Assembly: GCA_963556495.2 (NCBI GenBank)
Contig: OY747716.1
Span: forward strand, 17,434,540 to 17,498,539
From: Valencia hispanica
Lineage: Eukaryota > Chordata > Actinopteri > Cyprinodontiformes > Valenciidae
Direction: 5' to 3'
DNA: 64,000 nt
The position numbers and the translations under genes are program-made. Shown piece by piece: positions 11,376 through 21,819 of the stretch (position 1 is the first letter of the stretch; each line of letters starts with the position of its first letter). The notes beneath the pieces are model-generated. The model saw nothing but the letters and a program-made list of their open reading frames with translations. It made no database searches and was not told the origin of the DNA.

Positions 11376-12274
11376 CTGGAGCACGAAACTAACTGCCGAA
11401 CTGTTTCTACATTTAATACAACATGGATCTTGTAGAATTGAACTGAAAAAGTCAACAAATCTGTTAGAAGGAAAAAAACAAAAAACAAACCTGCAACACC
11501 TTAGGTGCATAAGTGTGCTGACATTTAAAACTTTTTGATCCAATTTCAGCATTTCTTTAGTCTTCTTTAGTTGGAGACTATCAGCACACCACATCTAGAC
11601 CAGATAGAATCTGCCACGTCTAGCTTATAACAGCTCTACAAATCTCATGGATGGTGGAGTCAACTCTTTCCCACCGACGTCTTCAGGTGATCCTAAAGAT
11701 CCGTTTTAGTTCTTAACCCTTGCTAGGTCATAACAAAACTTTCATTTTTTGTTGTTGTGACATCAAAACAGAACAATCAGGCTAAAGAAAAGCCAGATCG
11801 ACTACATTTTGACGGTACGGGTCAGACACACTGTGGAAGCGAGAAGTCTTGAGATGCCGTGATATTCTCATGAAAGCGATCACAAGTTGTTGGACTTCTA
11901 CACATCCAGCATAGAGAGCAGGAAACACCCCAGCTGTGATCGGGAGCTCTGCCTCCCTTCAAAGCGGATTCAGTGAGCTATTTTTTCCATGAGAAGAAAA
12001 ACGGACCCAGAAATCAAGCTGCACTCAGAGAGGATAAGCGTGGCCTGGCTTTTCCTTCTCTTCACCTTCACGTACCCGTCGGACGCTTCAGCACCTCTTA
12101 AAAACAAGAACAAGATGCCTGAAGGGGGCTCTAACACAACACCCCGACATCTCCGTCTGAAATAAAGCTAAGCAAGACCCAGGCGACTGTTATGGTTTTA
12201 TAGAAAGACGTCCTGGCAAGGGTGCAAATTACTGAACTGTTTTTTTCAGTGTCATGCACACATACGGTGCCTTT

Positions 12275-12743
12275 TAAAGAGGCTATATGCAATTTTCTGA
12301 AATTTAAACTCACTACTGACACCTGTGCCCAAAACACGGAACTGGTACGCCGGTCGCTCTCAATCTTCGATCTTTTACGGGCACTTGTCAGGGGTTTAAC
12401 TTTTTTAGTCTTATGTGGAGTTACTGTTGGTCTCAGAGTTGTCCTTGGTCTCTTCTGTATATTCGCACAATCCATTGAACTGCTTGCGGGTGCTGACTAG
12501 CGGTGGTGGCAGAGTGATCTGAAACATTTAACACGAACACGCTTGACGTCACATCCGCAGACAGCGCGGGAAAATCCGACCCGACAGAGAATAGAAAAAC
12601 TTGGATACAGGCTTATAGGTGCACCCACTGTGAGCTGACAAGGTGTCAGTAGGATCATCAGGAGATGTTTGAGTCATAAATGGTCAAATAAAAAAGCTAT
12701 TGTTACGTTTATTTTGGGGAAAAAGTTGCATATAGCCTTTTTT
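12275..12743 (-). mobile_element. Non-autonomous DNA element with a Lys/Arg-rich exon fragment
   Basis: Ends AGGCTATATGCAATTTTC and (inverted) AGGCTATATGCAACTTTTT are inverted repeats about 470 bp apart. On the minus strand an ATG near 12475 opens MDCANIQKRPRTTLRP, then TSARKRSKIESDRRT. The ARKR and RRT motifs recall the exon in the element at 24087-25154. Superfamily unresolved. Confidence 0.55.
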
Positions 12744-12744
12744 T

Positions 12745-13513
12745 TTATGTGGCTTTTTTTACCCCTAGGTCCGTCAGCTTGCGTGAGGCTTGGCTGTGAA
12801 CAGTTCCTTTTCACATCCTGCCACAAATTCTTTATTGGATTAATGTCTGGGCTTTGACTGGGCCACTCCAGAACATCCACCGTGATGCTCGTGTAGCTTC
12901 AGCTGGACGCTTCGGGTTGTTGTCGTCTTGATGTTGAAAATAAACGCTCTCTGTCCTCCAGGAGTTCTCTATATTTTGCTGCTGCATTCATTTTAGCTTC
13001 TACCTTCACAAGCCTTCCAGGGTCTGCTGATGGGAAGCATCCCCACAGTATGATGCGGCCACCACCATGCTTCACAGTGGGGATAGTGTTTTTTTTTTAT
13101 TACTGACGTGCAGTGTTTGATGTATGCCAAACGTAGCGTCTTGTCTGATGGCCCAAAACTCCACTTTGGACCAAGGAACTTTCTTCCACTTTAACATGAA
13201 GTACATGCTGTAACGGTAGCCAGGAATACCGATCAACCAGTGAACGGACCTGACAGACAGACACAGTCACTACACTCAGGTGATCTCCATTCCACTTATT
13301 GTGAGACTGCTAGCACCAATTGGCTGGACCTCTGTTGAATTAGGTCAGTCCTTCTAAAGGGGCCGAATATTTTTGTAATCACTTTTTTTAGGGGGGGGGT
13401 ACTTATTTAGTTGTCATATTTGTGTAAAAATCAGTTTTCGCTTTGATTTGTGAAAGCAATAAGAAGGGCAAACCATCCAAGGGGGTGAATACTTTATATA
13501 GGCACTGAATATG
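12745..13513 (-). mobile_element. Decayed Tc1-like transposon remnant
   Basis: Minus-strand transposase remains are readable: [18 protein letters not shown] (12781-12880), a HGGG-type region near 13070, and a right end reading GGGGGTGAATACTTTATATA. The left end is cut off against the adjacent element. Frameshifts are frequent. Confidence 0.7.
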
Positions 13514-14864
13514 TGGGAGCAAAGGGTGCAGCATTCACCGTGGGTAAATAGAAGGACTTTTTATGAAATGTAGGTTGGAAAATAATAGAACTGCAAGTTT
13601 GGGAACACTTTTAAGGTCACTGTAGCTTAACTGAAGCTGAAGAAGGCTAAATCGATACACAAGGACGAGTTTGCAGCCAACATCTGAACACCAAATAAGT
13701 TATATTAGGCAACCACAACATTACGCCAGCATGAGAAGAAAGTAATAAAGTGGAAGAATGCAGCAACATCTCTGAGCTAAAGACCCTCTCTGTTTCAGTC
13801 AGCCATTTTCTTTCTCCAGTTGCTTTCAACCGGAAGGGTCACATGTCGCCGCCAAGAAAAACAATCCTTACGTAGTGAATGAGCACAGCCTTTTTCTTTT
13901 TTGCATTGAAAACCACTGAACTTCTTTTTTTTATTAGAAGAGATTAGCTGGTAAACGCTTGTTTTGTTTTTAAGGTGAGCAACCAAAAAAGGGGAGAAAT
14001 CGCTTCGCATAGACGAAGCTAGTTCTCTCCATGTCTGTTCGTCCTGGGCTGCAGGCTGCGATGTGCCGGATGGAAACCATCCCAACAAGCGCAGAAAAAA
14101 ACACTGTGCGCAGGAGATCCGCCGGGCATAATTTGTTACTGGTGATATCCTCCCCAAACACCAACCATCTGAAAGGAGCCACACAGAAGGAGATAAATAT
14201 GATGCCGCCCTCACATGACCTTGCTGGATTAAATGCTGCGTCGCCACAGTGGCTTGCAGGAATAAGGAATGCACCAAGCGAGTCAGACGATGAAAACCCA
14301 AAGCAGAACACACTGTGTCCCTGGTGGCAGCATCATGCCACCAGGATGCCACGTGGATGCTCTTCTTCAGCTAGGAGAGGAAAGTTGGTCTGTTAACTGG
14401 AAGATGGACGAAGCTAAAATACAGCCCAAACTGGGAGAAAACCAACTTATTGCAATCGACTTGAGGCTTTGTATTAAAAAAAAAAAGAAATCAAACTAGT
14501 GTATCCTTTGCCTCCCACTTAAATATGCACTATTAGATGTTCCTCTACATATAACATCCAGATCAAATACAAGTTTGTTTTAAAACAAAGAAAAACAAAC
14601 AAAAAAAAACATGAAAAAGTTAGAGAAGTATGAATAATTAAGCGACATGTATTGTGAGGGTAACTTGGGTTTAAGAGCATTTTGGTTTTTATTAATAATA
14701 ATATAATATAATAATAATAATATAATAAAAACAAAAAGGAGCAAGTGCAGTGAAAAAATGGATTTAGAGGAGATTAACAACAATTCAAGGGAAAACAATT
14801 CATATTTGTATTGCACTGCTAAACAATTTCCAAATGGAATGATGCACTACTTTGTGTTGGTATA
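13514..14864. other. wwp1 5' intron, unassigned
   Basis: No convincing gene or element. Open frames in 13795-14396 overlap on both strands and lack splice or family support. An AT-rich run lies near 14690-14745. Confidence 0.5.
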
Positions 14865-14872
14865 TTGCCGAA

Positions 14873-15277
14873 TAGGGATGTGTATTGGCAAAAATCTGGC
14901 GATATATGTATCGCGATACATGGGAGGGGATACGATATATCGCTATAATATGAGTAAGACGATATATTGTGATTTTTAAAACTCAATTTAACAGTAGGAA
15001 AACTGTCACAGCGTTCTAAACGCCCCAACCTGTTTCATACTTTAACACATCCAGTTTTATTACTTGATCTAGTTGGAGCACTGGAATGAAGAAGGTGACA
15101 ACAGCCACAAACTACCAGTCATGCTTCTAATTTTACTACAAAAATTACTGTCATCATTAATGGTTCCATTCAAACCCTAAATTTTTTTTTTTTACTCATA
15201 TTTTTTTAATATCGATACAATATCGGGAAATAAAATATTGCGATATATCGGAGTATCGATTTTTTCTTACATCCCTA
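14873..15277. mobile_element. hAT-type MITE, family A, copy 2 (complete, with 8-bp target duplication)
   Basis: Starts TAGGGATGTGTATTGGCAAA, ends TTTCTTACATCCCTA. It is flanked on both sides by TTGCCGAA (14865-14872 and 15278-15285), an exact 8-bp duplication as expected of hAT transposition. 405 bp, rich in CGATA words, no coding capacity. Confidence 0.92.
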
Positions 15278-16468
15278 TTGCCGAAGATCCAAAGAAAATC
15301 AATGGAAGTTTGTAATTTGACTCAAACTGTGAAAAAGTTAAAGGTTGTGAACAGTTTTAGCTAGAATCGACCCATCCTCCACCTTAGGGCCGTATGCCAG
15401 ACACGAACAAGGCCAGAGAAAAAGAAGAACATTTGAGACTCATTTCATTTTCTTAGAAACAAAGGCTGTCGCTGTACTTTTCCACGCCTGTCGTCACCAA
15501 TGCAGCGCTGTGCGGCTGGATTTGCTTACAAAACAGAGAGCGCCCAGGTACTGCTCGAGAAAAATGCCATTTATATTTTCTGCTGTATTCAGTCTTGTTC
15601 ACCTGAAGTGGGAGTCAGGCAGAAAAACCATCGGTAGCAACAGAGAAGCTTTAAAAAAGGGGACATCTACAAGTGCTGTGGCTAATCATTATCCTCAAAA
15701 ATAAAAGTCTGTAAATGGACAACGTGCATTGTGTTTTGGATCGGGCACTTTGGGCGATTAGCCCGACAATGGGCTGAAACCAGTCACGCGATGAAACCTG
15801 CTGACCTTTGAAAGGTGCAGTCTTGACAGGGAGGTAGCGGAGGCCTAGAGGCGCCGAGTGGCTCCGAGCAGCTGGAACCCGCCAGAAAAACATGGAATCC
15901 ACCAGTAACATACCACAAAGAGTCACTTCTGCCACGCCATACACACTGACTAAGCATGTGTTGTCTAAATGACAAGAAATGGATGCTGGAGAGCTGTAAC
16001 ACAAGCAAAAAACAAAAAAAACAAAAAAGAAAGAAAAAAGAAGCATCATAATGATAACTTAGCTAAGGTGTACTTTTACTTCATCTGCATATGAGAAACG
16101 ATGCAAACACGTACACTCCTGACCCCTCAAGCTGACGTTTTCTCCTCAGAAACAATCGGCCTGGGAGCAACTCCTTCACCAGTGTGCCGGCCACATATCA
16201 GCTTTGTGCCAACCGGAGCTGCCAGAGAGACAGCGAACCAGATATCCACAATGCTGTGGAAAAATCCACGGAAGCATCCAAGAACGCATACGGTGGCGCG
16301 TTTCTATTTTTCAGGAAGCGAAAGCAGATCAACAAAATGACAAATATCCAGGTGAGCGTAAAGTAGTTAACACATAAACACTGCTTTAATGTCTGCTTTT
16401 AGTTGCATATTCAAACATCAGGTAGAAAGCACCGGAGAAATAAGTAGTTTGAATATTTGGTTGCATTA
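15278..16468. other. wwp1 5' intron, unassigned
   Basis: Nothing recognised. The A-rich stretch at 16005-16045 looks like simple sequence. Confidence 0.5.
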
Positions 16469-16476
16469 TTCCTAGA

Positions 16477-17469
16477 CAGGGATGTGTATTGGCAAGAATC
16501 TGGCGATACGATGTGTATGACGATACAGGGGAGACGATATCGCGATACTACGAGTAAGACTAGCCTATATATTGTTGACTTGTAAAACTTAATTTAACTG
16601 TAGAAAAACTGTTACAGCATTCTAAACACTCCAACCTGTTTTATACTTTAACACATCCAGTTTTATTATAAGACCTAGTTGGTGCACTGGAACGAAGAAG
16701 GTGAAAATTAGGGGTGCACCGATCCGATATTAGGATCAGATATCGGCCGCGATACTGACAAAATAGCTGGATCGGGTTTCTGAAAAATGAACAGATCCAC
16801 TGGCCGATCCAGGTTTTTTTTTTGTTGTTGTTTTTTTCATGCGTCAGCTTCACGTGTGTCGCATGCTAGAAGCAACATGGAGCAAGCCAGAGGGTCGCAT
16901 GTGTGGAGATATTTCACGCTTGCCACTCCAACTAGTTCGTCGGCTGATTGCAATGTCTGCTAAGTAAATGTTTCGAGGGGAGGTGGTATTAATGCAAAGT
17001 ACAATACTACCACTCTAATCAAGCACATCCAGAAACACTATGCTAACACGCTGAATTCCTGCACCTCAGTAAAACAAAAGGAGCGGGGTCAAAAAGGAAA
17101 AAAGAAGTCTTAGTTATGTTTAGTTAGTAAAGTCTGGTACCTTTAGTCTCTTCAAGTAAGGTATAAAGTGGAGGGTATACAGTTTATTATTAATTCAACA
17201 ATAGTATCGGTATCGGGTATTGACAGATACACAAAGCCCAGGCATTGGTATCGGGACTGAAGAAGTGGGATCGGTGCACCCCTAGTGAAAATAGCCACAA
17301 ACTACCAGACATACATATTAATTTTACTACAAAAATTACTGTCATCATTAATGGTTCCATTTAGATTCTAAAAAACAAAATAATCGATACATTGCTTTGA
17401 ATATTGATGCAATATCGTGCTATAAAACATTGCCATATATTGGCCTATCGATATTTTCTTACAACCCTA
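16477..17469. mobile_element. hAT-type MITE, family A, copy 3 (interrupted)
   Basis: Starts CAGGGATGTGTATTGGCAAG, ends TTTCTTACAACCCTA, flanked by TTCCTAGA on both sides (16469-16476, 17470-17477). Its body is split by a second hAT MITE at 16709-17284. Confidence 0.9.
16709..17284. mobile_element. hAT-type MITE, family C, nested inside family A
   Basis: Ends TAGGGGTGCACCGATCCGAT and (inverted) TAGGGGTGCACCGATCCCAC, flanked by GTGAAAAT on both sides (16701-16708, 17285-17292). 576 bp with no transposase frame. Confidence 0.93.
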
Positions 17470-17544
17470 TTCCTAGAAATGCTCCTTCTTCCTCCCACGG
17501 TGCTAAAAGATGACGGTTAGGTTAACTGGACTCTTTAAACTGCC

Positions 17545-17690
17545 CTGAGGTAAGGGTGGATGCGTGGTTGTTTGTCTCTGTGTTGCCCTGTGATGGAGCG
17601 GCGACCTGTGAAAGGTGTACCCCGCCTCTCGGTCAAAGACTGCTGCTGATTGTATCTGCTGGGGCCCAAAAATAAAGGGATGGATGAATG
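17545..17690. repeat. Dispersed repeat of the ATGGATGGATG type
   Basis: Contains TGTTGCCCTGTGATGGAGCG and GGTGTACCCCGCCTCTCGGT, a common fish repeat block, ending GGATGGATGAATG. Its class was not established. Confidence 0.5.
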
Positions 17691-19600
17691 CTCCTAAAGA
17701 TGTGCAGAGAAATTGTCTGGTGGTCAGAAATTATCTGACTGTCTCCTGGCTGATCAGAAATTAAAAATTGGATCTCTATCCAAAGAGTAAAGAAACCATG
17801 CGTAGGCGCTACCAGGTCACACTTATGGCAAGGTGTGGAAGATGTTTCTTTGAAAAGTCAACTCAGCTAGTTTCAGTGTGAGCGAGGTGTTTAAAAAAAT
17901 GAGGCTTGGGCACAAAGGCTGTTTGAGGCTTCTAGGAAAGGAAACTGCCTGTTCCACGGAGCCCCGTTTGCAGTGACTTCAGGACGCCACAACAGAGAGC
18001 TCCACGTCAGACGGCAACGCTCCACACCGGAAGTCGCTGCGCTTTGCCGTTTTGCAGAGTGAGGTTCTTCCTGTCCCAGTGCACGCTGGATCAGGGAATG
18101 CTGGAAGTCTCCTAGAAATCTCACGATTAAAGGAGCTCTGCTAGAGTCGCTAGCTATGATGACATCAAAAGCTAAAGTTTAAAAATGTCAACTCTGTGAT
18201 CATGTCTTTGTTTTTGAAATACCAGAACCCAACGGTTTTCTCCCACACACACGGGGACAATTGCTTCTGCTCCCAATTTAAATAATTAATTGATTTACAC
18301 AGAATGGCTGCTTAAGACCCCTTTATAGTTACAACAAATTAATAAATCATTTTCGAAGGTGGTACAGAAGAGTAAATCGCAACGTTTTCCTCCTACATAT
18401 GTCGGACAAGGCCGTTATTTATTCTAAAATGATCTTGGGGAAAACATTTAATATCAGGTGATCTGGTCAACGGTTAACCTTTAGGTGTATTGTTGAACAG
18501 CGAAGGGGATTTTGTGGGATTTTATTTCTTATTCCTCTGTCCCATAAGCTAGAGGATGTTATGATGTAGGATTTTCAGCTTTACAGTAAGAGACAACTCT
18601 GCAACATAGGGCTCTTTATAGGAAATCACCGCTTTGATCCTCAGCTTTTCAGTTGTCAATTTATCCAGAAAAAGATCACTTTACTGGTGTTTATAGTTAT
18701 ACTTTATCCAAATGAGCCAAAACCGGTGTTGGTAACGGTGCATCTGCGGTCACAGAAAAAAAGGGGTTACTAAAACGAAGTGCTGTGGATATGTAATCGA
18801 GGAGCAGCTTGTGTTTACCTCCCTGGTACTGGGTAGACCCAAATCCCAACCAGATCTACACAAGAGTAGAGGTTGGAAGGTAACGTAAGGTTGACTAAAC
18901 ACAGATATGGGTGAAGATTAACTAATATACGGGTAGAAAGTAGACTAATTCTAGTGTTAGAGGACAGAACATGAGCAGCGGGACCCTGTGTGGATACAAC
19001 ATAAGCGAGCATTGCACTATGTAGTAATCTAGTTAGCAAACATTTACCAACTTTGGACGTTCACCTAACATGTTTTTCACGTTGACTCACAGAAATAGAT
19101 TCTGAACCTTCCAGGTTTGAACTCCTTTTTCTCAGCCAAAGTGTCCTCCCTACCTTATACCACAAACAAATAGTATTTCTGGCACTTTGTGAACAATTTA
19201 TAGCAATGTAGAGGAACTAATCTGGAGCGAAGGCTAAAGTCTGGTAGCTAGCTCGCGTTAAGCTAGCTACTAAGCTGCAGAGAAAATATCCAGTTTCCCT
19301 GCTATTTGGTTTTACAACTATTTTGTTACAATTTAATTCTCGTTTTTATCTGCGGGTGTATATTTTTTCAGGCTAATAGGGATGATAATACAGCGCGTTT
19401 GTTCTTTTTTTGTTGTTGTTGTTTTGTTGCGGTAAATATTCCAACAAACACGGCTTTTAGAGAGGCTAACGTTACAAACTTAGCCAAGTTAGCGGTTCTC
19501 CAGCTGCAGCCCGGGGTGGAGATGTTTCTATAAAACATGTTTTAAAGAGTAGGGGGGAAACAAAAGTATTTCGGAACGCCATAGCAGCCTAAAGCACCCA
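17691..19600. other. wwp1 5' intron, unassigned
   Basis: Mostly featureless. A GC-richer block at 17930-18125 has open frames on the minus strand but no splice or family support. Confidence 0.45.
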
Positions 19601-19609
19601 GTGTTTTAC

Positions 19610-19790
19610 CTTGTTTGGCGCTGGGCTCCTTCCCGACAGTCCGTGGTTCGGTAACGTTAGGGCTGCTGGTCACCGCAGAGGCCCAACAGTCAGCTACGGC
19701 TCTACTGCCATCTCTGTGCGGATGTTGCCGAGCAAAACACCCGGGTAACAGCCGCGCCACCCCAAATACTGCTGTGTCAAGGCACACGGG
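19610..19790 (-). promoter_or_regulatory. wwp1: Candidate CpG-rich promoter and non-coding first exon of wwp1
   Basis: A GC- and CpG-rich block stands out in AT-rich surroundings and ends with a minus-strand donor (CAAACAAG then GTAAAA) at 19610. It has no convincing open frame leading into the donor. It lies upstream of the first wwp1 coding exon on the correct strand, so a 5' UTR exon and promoter is the simplest reading. The right limit is approximate and no core promoter element was identified. Confidence 0.45.
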
Positions 19791-20448
19791 AGTTTTTTTA
19801 TTTATTGTATTTTTGTCAAACTCTTCGTATACTGATAGCTGGAAGAAAATTATACCAATTAATACATTACTTTGTTTTAAATAAATGTAAATAATGTCAT
19901 TGAAATAGTTTTCACGTTTAAAAAAACAAAACAAAAACACTATAGCGGTTCCAGACCACTTTCATTATTATCATTTTATTACCTCAGAGCAAAGGTTGGA
20001 TTGGATTTTGTTTTTAAATTCATTCAGAAGCACGACATGTAGCTAAAAAAAAAAGACCAAATAAAGCCACTGGAGCTGAAGTATCGAGCATAAATAGATT
20101 AGAATAATTAGTTTGAAATTTAGCCCTCACATAAAAATATTAGGGAGCTGTGAAAGGAGCAGTATTTTCTTGTTAAAGCTGAATACAAAGTATTGTAGGC
20201 CTATAGTTGTATAGTAGAAAGAGAATGATACGTGGTTTTCCAAAGTTTCTACAATTGAAGATATAAAGGGTGTGGTTGTTGTATGCTTTTTTTTCTCTTT
20301 TTCGGGTGATGATATGAAGTTTTTAGCGTCATTAAACCTAACTCGCTGCAGAACTTCGTTTTTGGTCCCAAAACAATGAGCCATGTTTGCACTGAGCTTA
20401 TAATCATATATTTCCTTTTTGCCTTCAAACCAGCATCAGTTATTTTAG
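19791..20448. other. Intergenic, nothing recognised
   Basis: AT-rich sequence between the candidate wwp1 promoter and the first Tc1 element. Confidence 0.5.
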
Positions 20449-20449
20449 G

Positions 20450-21773
20450 TACACTTGCACTGTCAGGGATTTTGTAGGATTATAGTCCGACGTATAATCA
20501 ACCAATAATACCAAACAGATGCTAATGATGATCAATGTCACACATAGCTTGAAGTACAGTCATTAACTAAAATAGAAACAGCTGTGTAGGAGGCTTAAAA
20601 CTGGGTGAGGAACAGCCAAACTGCTACCAAAGGTGAGATTGTGGAAGATAGTTTCATGTCATGGCAAGACAGCAACAAGACACAAAGTAGTTATGATGCA
20701 TCAGCAAGGTCTCTCCCAGACAAAGATTTCAAAGCAGACTGGGGTTTCTAGATGTGCTATTCAAGCTCTTTTGAAGAAGCACAAAGAAACGAGCAATGTT
20801 GAGGATCGTGGTCGGCCAAGAAAACTTGGTGCAGCAGATGAAAGACACATCAAGCTTTTTACCCTTCAAAATCGGAAGGTGTCCGGCAGTGCCATCAGCT
20901 CAGAACTGGCAGAAACCAGTGGGACCCAGGTACACCCATCTACTGTCTGGAGAGGTCTGGCCAGAAGTGGTCTTCATGGAAGAGTTGCAGCCAAAAAGCC
21001 ATACCACAGTCGTAAAAACCATGCCTAGCGACTCAAATACACACGAGAACATAGAAACTGGGGTGCAGATCAATGGCAGCAGGTGCTCTGGACTGATGAG
21101 TCAAAATGTGAAATATTTGGCTGTAGCAGAAGGCAGTTTGTTCATTGAAGGGCTGGAGAGCGGTACAATAATGAGTGTTTTCAGGCAACAGTGAAGAATG
21201 GTGGAGGTTTCTTGAACATTTGGGGCTGCATTTCTGCAAATGGATTTGGAGATTTGGTCAGGATTAATGGTGTTCAGAATGCTGAGAAAAACATGGAGAT
21301 ACTTATCCATCATGCAATACCATCAGGGAGGCGTATGACTGGCCACAAATTTATTCTGCAGCAGGACAACAACCCCAAACATGCAGCCAAAGTCATTAAG
21401 AACTATCTTCAGCTTAAAGAACAACAAGAAATCCTGGAAGTGATGGTATGGCCCCCACAGAGCCCTGATTTCAACACCATTGAATGTGTCTGGGATTATA
21501 TGAAGAGACAGAATGATGTGAGGAAGCCTGCATCCACAGAGGATCTGTGGGTAGTTCTCCAAGATGTTTGGAACAACCTATCAGCCGAGTTCTTTCAAAA
21601 ATTGTGTGCAAGTGTACCTATAAGAATGTATGCTATTTTCAAGGCAAAGGGTGGTCACACCAAATATTGATTTGATTTAGATTTCTCTTTTGTTCATTCA
21701 CTGCTTTTTGTTGATTGATGAAAATAAATTATTAACACTTCCATTTTTTCACACCTGTCTAAAACACAGTACT

Positions 21774-21776
<3 letters not shown>
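20450..21776 (+). mobile_element. Tc1/mariner element of DD38E type, transposase broken by two stops
   Basis: Contains an almost complete transposase frame. The right end reads TTTTTTCACACCTGTCTAAA and stops near ACACAGTACTA at 21776. The left end is eroded and its position is approximate. It lies directly against the TA repeat that carries the next Tc1 element. Confidence 0.75.
20633..21670 (+). pseudogene. Tc1-like transposase (DD38E), two in-frame stops
   Basis: One plus-strand frame of 345 codons with only two interruptions, TAG at 21026-21028 and TGA at 21146-21148. Visible in order: helix-turn-helix (QTKISKQTGVSRCAIQALLK), the GRPRK hook, WTDESK (first Asp), LQQDNNPKH (second Asp) and SPDFNTIECVW (Glu). 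Counting gives 38 residues between the second Asp and the Glu, not the 34 usual for Tc1. The protein should cut and paste its own element; here it cannot be made whole. Confidence 0.85.

Positions 21777-21778
<2 letters not shown>

Positions 21779-21816
<38 letters not shown>
21779..21816. repeat. (TA)n microsatellite
   Basis: TA run flanking the left end of the Tc1 element at 21817. TA is the Tc1 target, and matching TA sequence continues at 23436-23454. Confidence 0.95.

Positions 21817-21819
<3 letters not shown>

Noticed and set aside
13795..14396. Frames of 185, 113 and 121 codons on both strands
   Set aside because: Mutually overlapping, no splice or family support, and no phase fit to wwp1.
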